Below are positions 15,562-23,281 of a DNA stretch of 39,278 nucleotides, one piece after another. Under the pieces are notes generated by a model. It ran no database searches. It was not told the origin of the DNA and was given only the letters and a program-made list of their open reading frames with translations. This stretch comes from Clostridia bacterium (GTDB lineage: Bacteria > Bacillota > Clostridia > Oscillospirales > Acutalibacteraceae). The position numbers and the translations under genes were made by a program. Every line of letters begins with the position of its first letter. The stretch's first letter is position 1. The stretch covers positions 1 through 39,278 of the forward strand of contig JAQXZA010000010.1 in assembly GCA_029226955.1 (NCBI GenBank), read 5' to 3'.

Positions 15562-16353
15562 ATGAAAAGAGCGTGGAAAATATACAAAATACTCACAATA
15601 CAAAATCTCAAACGCCTTATGGAATATAAAATAGACTTCCTTACAGGTGCAATAAGCTTTCTTATTGACCAGGCAGTCGGAATAGGCTTTATATTCATTA
15701 TCTTTTCGCAAATTCCGAATCTTGCCGGCTTTACATTTGAACAGATAGTGTTCATATATGGTTTTTCACTTATCCCGAAAGGCATAGACCATCTTCTTAC
15801 AGATAACCTGTGGAGTGTCGGCTATTTCATTGTGCGAAAAGGTGATTTTGACAAATACTTAACCCGACCGATAAATCCGCTTTTTCACGTTATAGCCGAA
15901 AATTTTCAGCTTGACGCAATAGGTGAACTGCTTGTCGGAATAGTGCTTGTGTGTTCTGTTGCGGGTACTGTCGGAATGGTTGTAACACCGCTGAGTATAT
16001 TGCTTTTCATCATAGTTATACCGTTCTCGTCGCTGATTTATACGAGCATAAAAATGGGTACAGCGGCAATAGCTTTCTGGACAAAGCAAAGCGGACAGAT
16101 TACACAGGTTTTCTATATGGCAAACGAATTTGCAAAATATCCGACAACCATTTACAATCAATTCATCAGAACAATAATAACTTATGTTGTTCCGTTTGCA
16201 TTTACAGGATATTATCCGGCAATGTATCTTCTCACAGGCGAAAATCCGCTTTTCAATATTGGCGGCACAGTAATAATCTCAATCATACTTTTCATAATTG
16301 CCTACACAATCTGGTGCAAAGGACTCAACGCCTACGAAAGTGCAGGAAGCTGA
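15562..16353 (+). CDS. ABC-2 type permease, DUF990-like (COG3694-like)
   Basis: A 263-residue membrane protein with about six spans, beginning KRAWKIYKILTIQNLKRLMEYKIDFL. The conserved stretch FIVRKGDFDKYLTRPINPLFHVIAE is the counterpart of the ISMRLIKPVN region of the preceding permease, showing that the two are paralogous halves of one channel. The ATG follows the preceding stop by 3 nt and has GGGGGGCTGAG as ribosome site, so the three genes form one operon. It is followed by a repeat and by a hairpin shared with the convergent spoVAE. Confidence 0.9.
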   Translation: MKRAWKIYKILTIQNLKRLMEYKIDFLTGAISFLIDQAVGIGFIFIIFSQIPNLAGFTFEQIVFIYGFSLIPKGIDHLLTDNLWSVGYFIVRKGDFDKYLTRPINPLFHVIAENFQLDAIGELLVGIVLVCSVAGTVGMVVTPLSILLFIIVIPFSSLIYTSIKMGTAAIAFWTKQSGQITQVFYMANEFAKYPTTIYNQFIRTIITYVVPFAFTGYYPAMYLLTGENPLFNIGGTVIISIILFIIAYTIWCKGLNAYESAGS

Positions 16354-16357
16354 ATAT

Positions 16358-16390
16358 GAGTTAGGAATTAGGAGTTAGGAATTAGGAATT
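16358..16390 (+). repeat. Tandem TTAGGAATTAGGAG-type repeat, left copy
   Basis: Units GAGTTAGG and AATTAGG alternate just after the second permease gene. The inverted counterpart is at 16545-16579. The pair flanks a 150-bp stretch holding a terminator. Confidence 0.8.
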
Positions 16391-16428
16391 TAAAATGCAG
16401 AATACAAAGTGCAGAATTTTATAAAATA

Positions 16429-16468
16429 TGCCCGTGGCTAATTTTTCAGTCACGGGTATATTTTTTGC
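16429..16468. terminator. Terminator between ABC operon and spoVAE
   Basis: GCCCGTGGCT pairs with AGTCACGGGT (10 bp including two G-U) around an 8-nt loop, then ATATTTTTT. It ends the ABC operon on + and may also act on the minus strand for the convergent gene. Confidence 0.75.
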
Positions 16469-16544
16469 AGCTTGTGGCAAATGTTTGCCATAATAAAGTT
16501 GCCTTTATCAATAACTAAACTTATCGAAAAAACTAACGGTCACA

Positions 16545-16579
16545 TTAACTCCTAACTCCTAACTCCTCACTCCTAACTA
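16545..16579 (-). repeat. Tandem repeat, right (inverted) copy
   Basis: Units AACTCCT repeat (with one CACTCCT variant) and run into the spoVAE stop codon at 16577-16579. On the minus strand the repeat is followed by TGACCGTTAGTTTTTT, like the tail of the repeat at 4784-4815. Confidence 0.8.
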
Positions 16580-16942
16580 TTTCGAGTTTGGTTTTTTGAT
16601 GAGGGCGGAGAGGTAGCCGAAAAATACGGCGGCGGCAATTCCGGCTGAACAGGCACCAAGTCCACCTGTGAAAATTCCGAGCCAGTTGTCCTTGCTGACG
16701 GATTCTTCAACGCCTTTTGCAAGGGAATAGCCAAATCCAGTTAATGGAACGGTTGCACCGGCACCGGCAAATTCAACAAAGGGTTCATAAACACCAACAG
16801 CGGTCAGAACTACACCGGCGGTAACATAAAGTACAAGTATTCGTGCCGGAGTAAGTTTTGTTTTGTCAATGAGAATCTGTGCAATAACGCACAAAAGTCC
16901 ACCAAAAACAAATGAATAAATATATTGCATAAAGTCCTGCAT
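16577..16942 (-). CDS. spoVAE: Stage V sporulation protein AE (SpoVAE/SpoVAEB)
   Basis: SpoVA proteins form the inner spore membrane channel that moves dipicolinic acid. The 121-residue product has three to four hydrophobic spans and the family motifs FVFGGLLCVIAQILIDKTKLTPARILV, VGVYEPFVEFAGAGATVPLTGFG and FTGGLGACSAGIAAAVFFGYL. Start ATG 16942 is preceded by GGAG at 8 nt; a longer frame to 16987 has no site. The usual partners spoVAC and spoVAD are not adjacent; upstream lies the divergent mraZ promoter. A single spoVA gene cannot show whether this organism sporulates. Its stop lies in the repeat described at 16545-16579. Confidence 0.9.
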   Translation of the reverse strand: MQDFMQYIYSFVFGGLLCVIAQILIDKTKLTPARILVLYVTAGVVLTAVGVYEPFVEFAGAGATVPLTGFGYSLAKGVEESVSKDNWLGIFTGGLGACSAGIAAAVFFGYLSALIKKPNSK

Positions 16943-17071
16943 AAAATCACTCCAATCATATAAAAGTATTTTCCGACAAACAGGCAAAAATTATACATAA
17001 AATTCAAAAATACCGAACAAATATTCTTTTTTCTGTAATATAAAAATAAATTTAAAATTGTTACATAAACC

Positions 17072-17100
17072 TTGCAATTTTGTAACTGATATACTATAAT
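17072..17100 (+). promoter_or_regulatory. Promoter of the dcw cluster
   Basis: TTGCAA (17072-17077), 17-bp spacer and perfect TATAAT (17095-17100) lie immediately ahead of the MraZ boxes and 80 bp before the mraZ start. Confidence 0.8.
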
Positions 17101-17111
17101 TAGTATATTAA

Positions 17112-17136
17112 GTGGTGAAAGGTGGTTTAAAGTGGT
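17112..17136 (+). promoter_or_regulatory. MraZ operator: three GTGGT boxes with 10-bp period
   Basis: GTGGT occurs at 17112-17116, 17122-17126 and 17132-17136, in the same helical face at exactly 10-bp steps, with A-rich sequence before each box. MraZ in other bacteria binds direct G-rich boxes of this kind upstream of its own gene. The boxes begin 12 bp after the -10 hexamer, so occupancy would block or clear transcription at the start region. Confidence 0.8.
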
Positions 17137-17180
17137 GCGAAGTTCATACCGAGTGCCGCTTTCTGTGTGAGGTGGCAGAA

Positions 17181-17600
17181 ATGTTGATAGGTTCATATCA
17201 GCATAATATTGACTCAAAAGGTCGTGTCATTATGCCGGCAAAGTTCCGTGAGGAGCTGGGAGAGGTTTTTTATGCGACAAAAGGCACTGACTCGTCAATA
17301 ACTGTCCTGTCAAAAGAATCGTGGGACGAACTCGGTAAAAAGATATGTGCCTTGCCGTCATCAAAGACAAAAGACCTTCAAAGATTTCTTTTTTCGAGTG
17401 CGGCGGAGCTTATCCCCGACAAACAGGGAAGAGTTCTCATTCCTCAGATGCTCAGGGATTATGCACATCTTGAAAAAGATGTTATGATTATCGGCACGGG
17501 TTCAAGAGTGGAAATATGGGACGCTGAAAGATGGAATCAGTATAATAATGATATTTCTGAAACTCAGGTGCTTGAAGTAATGAATCTTTTTGGACTTTAA
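17181..17600 (+). CDS. mraZ: Transcriptional regulator MraZ
   Basis: MraZ is the AbrB-fold regulator that starts most dcw clusters and represses its own operon. The 139-residue product has two tandem SpoVT/AbrB-like half-domains, each with the family pattern: LIGSYQHNIDSKGRVIMPAKFREEL and FSSAAELIPDKQGRVLIPQMLRDYA. The DSKGR and DKQGR loops contact DNA in known structures. ATG 17181 follows GAGGTG by 6 nt; the longer frame to 17112 would run through the operator. rsmH starts 12 bp after its stop. Confidence 0.96.
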   Translation: MLIGSYQHNIDSKGRVIMPAKFREELGEVFYATKGTDSSITVLSKESWDELGKKICALPSSKTKDLQRFLFSSAAELIPDKQGRVLIPQMLRDYAHLEKDVMIIGTGSRVEIWDAERWNQYNNDISETQVLEVMNLFGL

Positions 17601-17612
17601 CGGAGAATGACT

Positions 17613-18563
17613 ATGGAATTTTCACATAAACCTGTACTGCTTAACGAAACGATAAATTCACTTGCAATAAAGCCAAACGGTATTTATCTTGACGGAACTG
17701 CCGGCGGCGGCGGTCACTCGTCAGAAATACTCAAACGACTTGACGGTGGAAAACTTATCTGTGTTGACCAGGACCCCGACGCAATAGAAACGTTAAAAAA
17801 TCGTTTTGCGGAAAATAAGAATGTAACAATCGTGCAGTCGAATTTTTCCGAAATACCGACAATTATTGAAAATCTCGGAATACCGTCGCTTGATGGTGTT
17901 TTACTTGATATAGGTGTTTCATCACATCAGCTTGACACTGCCGAAAGGGGATTTTCCTATCATACGGACGCACCTCTTGATATGCGTATGAGTCAGAGCG
18001 GCACAACAGCCGCAGATTTAGTTAATACATTGCCGTTTAACGAGCTTGTGCATATTCTGTCGGCTTACGGTGAAGAAAAATTTGCAAAAAATATTGCCCG
18101 TGCAATAGAGCGTGAAAGGCAAAAAGAGCCGATAACAACGACTTTACAGCTTGCAGAAATTGTAAAAGAGGCTTATCCGGCAGCTAAAAGACACGACAAG
18201 CACCCCGCACGAAAAACTTTTCAGGCACTGAGAATTGCCGTAAACGGAGAACTTGACAGACTGTCTGAGGGACTTGACAATGCTTTTTCGTCACTGTCAC
18301 TTGGAGGACGGCTTGCGGTAATAACCTTTCATTCGCTTGAAGACAGAATGGTTAAACAGCGTATGTCAAAGTGGTGTGAGGGTTGTACCTGTCCAAAGGA
18401 TTTTCCGATATGCGTGTGCGGCAAAACACCCGACGCAAAACTTATAACACGAAAACCCGTTGAGGCAAGTGAACAGGAATTAAACGAAAACTTACGCAGC
18501 CGCAGTGCAAAACTACGTTGCTGTGAAAAAATAAAGAAAAAAGGATTTTTCAGTGAGAAATAA
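17613..18563 (+). CDS. rsmH: 16S rRNA (cytosine(1402)-N4)-methyltransferase RsmH
   Basis: RsmH (MraW) methylates N4 of C1402 in 16S rRNA. The 316-residue product has HKPVLLNETINSL at the start, SAM motif LDGTAGGGGHSSEIL, DGVLLDIGVSSHQLDTAERGFSY, DMRMSQ, RHDKHPARKTFQALRIAVN and VITFHSLEDRMVK, all family hallmarks. A Cys-rich segment (WCEGCTCPKDFPICVCGKTP) near the C-terminus is common in Firmicute members. ATG 17613 is 8 nt after GGAG; ATG 17607 is too close. Its 3' end overlaps the likely ftsL start by 11 bp. Confidence 0.96.
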   Translation: MEFSHKPVLLNETINSLAIKPNGIYLDGTAGGGGHSSEILKRLDGGKLICVDQDPDAIETLKNRFAENKNVTIVQSNFSEIPTIIENLGIPSLDGVLLDIGVSSHQLDTAERGFSYHTDAPLDMRMSQSGTTAADLVNTLPFNELVHILSAYGEEKFAKNIARAIERERQKEPITTTLQLAEIVKEAYPAAKRHDKHPARKTFQALRIAVNGELDRLSEGLDNAFSSLSLGGRLAVITFHSLEDRMVKQRMSKWCEGCTCPKDFPICVCGKTPDAKLITRKPVEASEQELNENLRSRSAKLRCCEKIKKKGFFSEK

Positions 18564-19119
18564 TAAATATATATACAGAAAGGAAGCCGAATCTGTGACA
18601 GCTAAAAAGGAAAGCGAAGCATACGATTTGTCGTTGTTTGAACCCGTTGAAAAAAAGCCGGCGGAAAAAAGCAAAAATACGGAAAATCAGAATCAAAAGA
18701 AAAATAATGTAATAAAATTTCAGCCGGGCGTTATAACAAAAGCCCAGCGAAGAAAAAGAAATCCGCTTATTATATTAAGCGTGGCATTTCTTACTGTTGT
18801 TGCATCGGTTGTTGCAATAACAATCGTACAAAGCAATGTTGTACTTAATGAACTCAATCAACAAATTCTGGAAGCAAACAAAACTATAACTCAACAAAAT
18901 AACCTTGCGGCACAGTATCAGCTTAAAGTGGACAGCAAGCTGTCGTCATCTGTCGTTCAGAATTATGCGGAAACAAAACTCGGAATGACTCAGGCAAAAA
19001 ACGCTCAGAAAAAATTCATTTCACTTTCTGACGGCGATTATGCGGAAGTAATAAGAGATGACGGTAAAAATAATGCACTTGAAACAATCACTGAAGCATT
19101 TACAGGACTGTGGTCTTAA
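18553..19119 (+). CDS. ftsL: Cell division protein FtsL (FtsL/DivIC-like)
   Basis: A 188-residue bitopic protein in the ftsL position of the dcw cluster. It has a charged cytoplasmic tail of about 75 residues, one transmembrane span (LIILSVAFLTVVASVVAITIV), and an extracellular coiled coil (SNVVLNELNQQILEANKTITQQNNLAAQYQLKVDSKL). A typical NYAETKLGM segment follows. FtsL links FtsQ/FtsB to the FtsW-FtsI synthase. Two GTG starts are plausible: 18553 (AAGGA 7 nt upstream, overlapping rsmH) and 18595 (AGGA 10 nt upstream, giving 174 aa). Sequence identity is weak in this family, so position and topology carry the call. Confidence 0.87.
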   Translation: MRNNKYIYRKEAESVTAKKESEAYDLSLFEPVEKKPAEKSKNTENQNQKKNNVIKFQPGVITKAQRRKRNPLIILSVAFLTVVASVVAITIVQSNVVLNELNQQILEANKTITQQNNLAAQYQLKVDSKLSSSVVQNYAETKLGMTQAKNAQKKFISLSDGDYAEVIRDDGKNNALETITEAFTGLWS

Positions 19120-19176
19120 AAGTCTGAATAATTATACAGTATATCAAATATAAATAAGTATGTAAATACAGGGGTG

Positions 19177-19233
19177 GGTTGTAACAAAAGACGGAACACG
19201 GTGAAAAGAAATTTTCACCCTTTTGTTACAACC
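19177..19233 (+). other. Long two-tier hairpin between ftsL and ftsI
   Basis: An outer 14-bp perfect stem (GGTTGTAACAAAAG 19177-19190 with CTTTTGTTACAACC 19220-19233) stacks on an inner 8-bp perfect stem (GGTGAAAA / TTTTCACC). The inner stem is closed by a GAAA tetraloop, and a 9-nt bulge is on the 5' side only. It is followed by TTATTTTATGG. It sits 63 nt after the ftsL stop and 48 nt before ftsI, and could be a partial terminator or RNA-processing site inside the dcw operon. Confidence 0.75.
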
Positions 19234-19281
19234 TTATTTTATGGATATATTCCGAAAAACAGAAAGGAATGAATTACATCT

Positions 19282-21531
19282 ATGGCGAAAAAGGGAGCCA
19301 GGGCAAAGCTGTGGCGACGGTCACTTATAATTATGCTTATCATAATAATCGGGGGATTCGGCACAATAGCAGGAAGGCTTTTTTATTTGCAGACATATAT
19401 GTCCGAGGAATTACAGAAAAAAGCCGTTGACCAGCAGCTTGCGGATACAACCCTTACGGCAAAGCGTGGAAGTATCTATGATTCAAACGGAAACATTCTT
19501 GCACAGAGTATCACAGTGTGGAATGTGGTAATGGCACCAAGATACCTTAAAACAGACGAAAGCCGGAAAATCGTTGCCGAGGGACTTGCTAAAATTCTTG
19601 ACCTTGATGAAGATGAACTTTACGAAAAAACAAAACAAAATTCCTATTATGTTGTAGTAAAACGCAAGGTTGAAACAGATGTCAAAGAAAAGGTAGTAAA
19701 ATTTGCAAACGATATAGCCGATAAATACGGTATAGAACAGGTAATCAATACTATTGAGGACTATAAAAGATATTATACTCACGATAATTTTGCCGGTGAT
19801 GTTCTCGGATTTGTCGGTTCAGACGGTCAGGGACTTGCCGGAGTCGAATACCAGTATAACGAATATCTTACGGGAAAAGCCGGACGTATTTTAATCGCAC
19901 AGAATGCACTCGGTACAGAAATGCCGTTCCAGTACGAACAAAAGGTTGACGCAGAGGACGGCTACAACATTGTTCTTACAATAGACGAGAATATTCAGAG
20001 CATAATGGAAAAATATGTCCGTCAGACAATCAAGGAATTTAATGTTGCAAACCGTGGCTGTGCAATTATGATGAATGTAAAGACGGGTGCAATAATCGGT
20101 TTTGCGTGTGAGGGTTCATTTGACCCGAATGACCCGTTCACCATTGCCGACAAAAAAACACAAAAGGAAATAGATAAACTCCCTGAGGATAAACAAGCCG
20201 ATGCGGAATATACGGCACTCGCTAAACAGTGGCGTAACAAGGGTGTCAGCGATACATATATTCCGGGTTCGGTTTTCAAGATGATAACTGCCTCAGCCGT
20301 TCTTTCTGAGGGACTTGTAAAGGACAATACACGCTTTAACTGTTCGGGTTCTTATGTTCCGTTTGAGGGTTCAGGTTCAATAAGTTGCTGGAATTATGCG
20401 GGACACGGCTCACAGACTCTCGAACAGGCACTGTGTAATTCCTGTAACCCGGCATTTATGCAGATGGGTTTTCTGCTCGGACGTGAAAAGTTCTATGAAT
20501 ATTATGTTTCGTTTGGCTTTTCGGAAAAAACAGGAATAGACCTTCCGGGCGAAAGTGAAGACCAGTTCTTTCAGCACGAGGGCATAAACGGAATGGATCT
20601 CAGCGACCTTGCCGTTGCGTCATTCGGACAGAACTTTGCAATTACGCCTATTCAGATGCTTACAGCCTGTGCATCTATTGCAAACGGCGGAAACCTTATG
20701 CAGCCGTTTGTTGTTTCAAAGATTGTTGATTCAAGCGGCAATGTAGTAAAAACCACAGAACCTACCATAAAAAGACAGGCAATTTCAAAAGATATTGCAA
20801 AACAGATATGCGGTATGCTTGAACGTAATGCCATTGACGGCGGTGCAACAAACGGTTATGTTGCCGGCTACCGTATCGGCGGAAAAACAGGTACTTCCGA
20901 AAAAAAGGTTGACGAATATGGTAACTTGTCAAGCGACTATATTGCGTCATTCTGTGGAATTGCACCGAGTGATGACCCTGAAATTGCACTTCTCTGTTAT
21001 TTCGATACACCTGACAAAAATATCAACTATTACGGTTCAGCCGTTGCGGGACCGTGTTTCAGAAATATTATGAGTGAGGTTCTGCCGTACCTTGGTGTTG
21101 AAAAGATTTATTCTGACGCCGAAATGACAAAACTTGACACAACAACAAGTGCATACTATGGTATGAGTGTTGAGGCAGCACAGTCATTGGTTAAAAATGA
21201 CGGACTGAAATATGAGGTTGTTGGCAGCGGCAAGAATGTAATTGCACAAAATCCGGCGGCATATTCAACAATTCCAAAAGACGGTACTGTTGTGCTTTAT
21301 ACTGATACAGACAGTACAAAACAGCGTGTTACCGTTCCTGATTTCAGTAACTGTACGCTTTCTGAGGCAAATGTTCTTGCGTCAAACAACAATCTTAATC
21401 TCTGCATACAGGGTTCGTCGCTTTCTGAGGGAACATCTTATGCAAAGTCACAGGACATAAAGGCGGGAACTGAGGTTGAGTCTTATACCGTAGTAACGGT
21501 CACATTCAATCAGGATAACAGTATTATGTAG
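19282..21531 (+). CDS. ftsI: Class B penicillin-binding protein with two PASTA domains (FtsI/SpoVD type)
   Basis: This 749-residue septal transpeptidase cross-links peptidoglycan with FtsW. Domains in order: a cytoplasmic basic tail, one membrane span (about residues 14-34), a PBP dimerisation domain with AKRGSIYDSNGNILAQ, and a transpeptidase domain. Active-site motifs are S330xxK333 (PGSVFK), S387-C-N389 and K535-T-G (GGKTGTSE). Two C-terminal PASTA-like repeats run from about residue 630 to 745. PASTA domains bind muropeptides and occur in both division PBPs and SpoVD. Position after ftsL supports the division role; without a second copy in view the sporulation alternative cannot be excluded. 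Ribosome site AAAGGA precedes the ATG. Confidence 0.93.
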   Translation: MAKKGARAKLWRRSLIIMLIIIIGGFGTIAGRLFYLQTYMSEELQKKAVDQQLADTTLTAKRGSIYDSNGNILAQSITVWNVVMAPRYLKTDESRKIVAEGLAKILDLDEDELYEKTKQNSYYVVVKRKVETDVKEKVVKFANDIADKYGIEQVINTIEDYKRYYTHDNFAGDVLGFVGSDGQGLAGVEYQYNEYLTGKAGRILIAQNALGTEMPFQYEQKVDAEDGYNIVLTIDENIQSIMEKYVRQTIKEFNVANRGCAIMMNVKTGAIIGFACEGSFDPNDPFTIADKKTQKEIDKLPEDKQADAEYTALAKQWRNKGVSDTYIPGSVFKMITASAVLSEGLVKDNTRFNCSGSYVPFEGSGSISCWNYAGHGSQTLEQALCNSCNPAFMQMGFLLGREKFYEYYVSFGFSEKTGIDLPGESEDQFFQHEGINGMDLSDLAVASFGQNFAITPIQMLTACASIANGGNLMQPFVVSKIVDSSGNVVKTTEPTIKRQAISKDIAKQICGMLERNAIDGGATNGYVAGYRIGGKTGTSEKKVDEYGNLSSDYIASFCGIAPSDDPEIALLCYFDTPDKNINYYGSAVAGPCFRNIMSEVLPYLGVEKIYSDAEMTKLDTTTSAYYGMSVEAAQSLVKNDGLKYEVVGSGKNVIAQNPAAYSTIPKDGTVVLYTDTDSTKQRVTVPDFSNCTLSEANVLASNNNLNLCIQGSSLSEGTSYAKSQDIKAGTEVESYTVVTVTFNQDNSIM

Positions 21532-21552
21532 TTAAGGTATTTGCGTGTACAG

Positions 21553-21573
21553 CGGCAGTATTCACAACTGCCG
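21553..21573 (+). other. Hairpin between ftsI and the Mur-like gene
   Basis: CGGCAGT and ACTGCCG form a perfect 7-bp stem with a 7-nt loop, followed by TTTCATC. It is a possible attenuator within the operon, but the U-tract is poor. Confidence 0.45.
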
Positions 21574-21595
21574 TTTCATCAAGAGGTGTTTTAAA

Positions 21596-22150
21596 TTGAC
21601 CAACAGAATTAAAACAGTACAAAATCCTAAACTTATTCTCGTTGCCTGTAAAAATTCCGAAAGAATATCAGGCATAATTTCGGATATTCTGAATTTCTGC
21701 TGTTACAATACCTGTATTGACAATTTTTCGGAAAATACGGATTTTATTATAAAAAATCATTCCGAAAATTTCACAATACCAAAAGACACAATAGCCTGTA
21801 CCGTTATATTTGACGGCACATTGGATTTAAGCGACAGTGTTATTCTGAAATTCAGAAACAAGGCGACATCATACGAATACTGTCTGAAAAAATACGGTGA
21901 AGATGTAAGAACCATTCTTACTTATTCATCAGAAAACTATGACGCTGATGTAACATACAGAAACAAAAGCACGGATTCCGACGGAGCTGCCGTATTTGAT
22001 ATAATCGGTACGGGAATACTCAGCCGTGTTCATCTGAAAAATTCCGTTTTTTCGATTGATGAGGTTCTGGTGTGTACTGCCGCACTTATCGCAACGGGAA
22101 TACCGATAGCCTCAATACTCGGATACTTCAATGCGTCCGAAGAAAAATAG
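21596..22150 (+). CDS. Mur-ligase-like protein lacking the ATP-binding P-loop, at the murE/murF position
   Basis: A 184-residue protein between ftsI and mraY, where murE and/or murF usually lie. I do not recognise it as a named family. By eye it follows the order of Mur ligase segments. KLILVACKNSERISGIISDIL (residues 12-32) lines up with the Mur pattern K-V-I-x-V-T-G-T-N-G-K-T..., but the GTNGKT P-loop reads CKNSER. VRTILTYSSENYDADV then resembles the VITYG...ADV strand, and HLKNSVFSIDEVLVCTAALIATGIPIASILGYF resembles the G-x-F-N-V-x-N-x-LAA-x-A-x-x-x-GI-x-x-x-x-I motif. The catalytic lysine and substrate domain are missing, so ligase activity is unlikely. Start TTG 21596 follows AAGAGGTG; a GTG at 21545 would read through a hairpin. 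Confidence 0.6.
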   Translation: MTNRIKTVQNPKLILVACKNSERISGIISDILNFCCYNTCIDNFSENTDFIIKNHSENFTIPKDTIACTVIFDGTLDLSDSVILKFRNKATSYEYCLKKYGEDVRTILTYSSENYDADVTYRNKSTDSDGAAVFDIIGTGILSRVHLKNSVFSIDEVLVCTAALIATGIPIASILGYFNASEEK

Positions 22151-22215
22151 ATTTGCGTAATTTTTTTAAATTAAGAAAATAAAAATCAAGGGGAAAAGAA
22201 AGGTGGATTTATTCT

Positions 22216-23241
22216 ATGACAGGAATATGGACAGTAATAGCGGCGGTTGCAGCATTTGCAATAGCGGCACTTATGGGAATATGGCTCGTGCCGTTTCTCA
22301 GAAAACTGCATTTCGGTCAGACAATACTTGAAGTAGGGCCTAAGTGGCACAAAGGCAAACAGGGTACGCCAACTATGGGCGGATTTATGTTTATTGCCGG
22401 CAGTATTATCGCAACGGTATTATGCGTTATGCTGTTTCACATAACAGGCACTCAGAACGGTATATCTCCCGAAACAACCTTACAGTCTGCAAAAATTTAC
22501 GGCGGATTGTTTATGGCTCTTGCATTCGGTGCAATAGGCTTTATTGACGACTATATCAAAGTAATAAAGAAAAGAAACCTCGGTCTTACCGCAGTTCAGA
22601 AACTGCTTTTACAGTTTATTGTTGCCGCCGCTTATCTTGCAACAATGTACTTTTTCGGCGGAAACACATCAACCTACATTCCGTTTGTAGGAATGGTTGA
22701 CATAGGAATACTTTACTATCCGATTTCGGCAATACTCATTGTCGGAGTAGTAAATGCCGTAAACCTTACAGATGGTATTGACGGACTTGATGCGTCAGTA
22801 ACATTCTTTGCCTCAATTTTCCTGATTCTCATAGCAGGTTATACGGCAAGAATGGGACTTTCAATAATGTCAGCGGCTCTTGCCGGTGGTTGTCTGGGAT
22901 TTCTTATCTGGAATTTTCACCCGGCAAAAGTATTTATGGGCGACACAGGCTCGCTTTATCTCGGCGGATATATCTGTGCATTGACATTCGGTCTTGATAT
23001 GCCGATAATTCTCATACTTGTGGGACTTGTGTATATTATCGAGATGTTCTCCGTAATTTTACAGGTTACATATTTCAAGCTGACTCACGGCAAAAGACTT
23101 TTCAAGATGAGTCCTATACATCATCACTTTGAGATGTGCGGCTGGTCAGAAGTAAAAATCGTTGTTATATTCAGCGTATTTACGGCAATATGCGGAGCCG
23201 TCGCACTTATGATTATACTGACTCAGAATAACATTTTATGA
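22216..23241 (+). CDS. mraY: Phospho-N-acetylmuramoyl-pentapeptide transferase MraY
   Basis: MraY transfers phospho-MurNAc-pentapeptide to undecaprenyl phosphate, making lipid I. The 341-residue product has about ten membrane spans and the conserved cytoplasmic loops: KWHKGKQGTPTMGGFMF, GFIDDYIKVIKKRNLGLTAVQKL with the Asp pair, NAVNLTDGIDGLDA, FHPAKVFMGDTGSLYLGG and the PIHHHFEMCGWSEVKIV loop. The ATG is preceded by GAAAGGTGG. Next come ftsW and murG, which together complete and flip or polymerise lipid II. Confidence 0.97.
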   Translation: MTGIWTVIAAVAAFAIAALMGIWLVPFLRKLHFGQTILEVGPKWHKGKQGTPTMGGFMFIAGSIIATVLCVMLFHITGTQNGISPETTLQSAKIYGGLFMALAFGAIGFIDDYIKVIKKRNLGLTAVQKLLLQFIVAAAYLATMYFFGGNTSTYIPFVGMVDIGILYYPISAILIVGVVNAVNLTDGIDGLDASVTFFASIFLILIAGYTARMGLSIMSAALAGGCLGFLIWNFHPAKVFMGDTGSLYLGGYICALTFGLDMPIILILVGLVYIIEMFSVILQVTYFKLTHGKRLFKMSPIHHHFEMCGWSEVKIVVIFSVFTAICGAVALMIILTQNNIL

Positions 23242-23281
23242 TAAATTTACACCGTACTTATGAAAGGAAGTGCCTGTAAAA

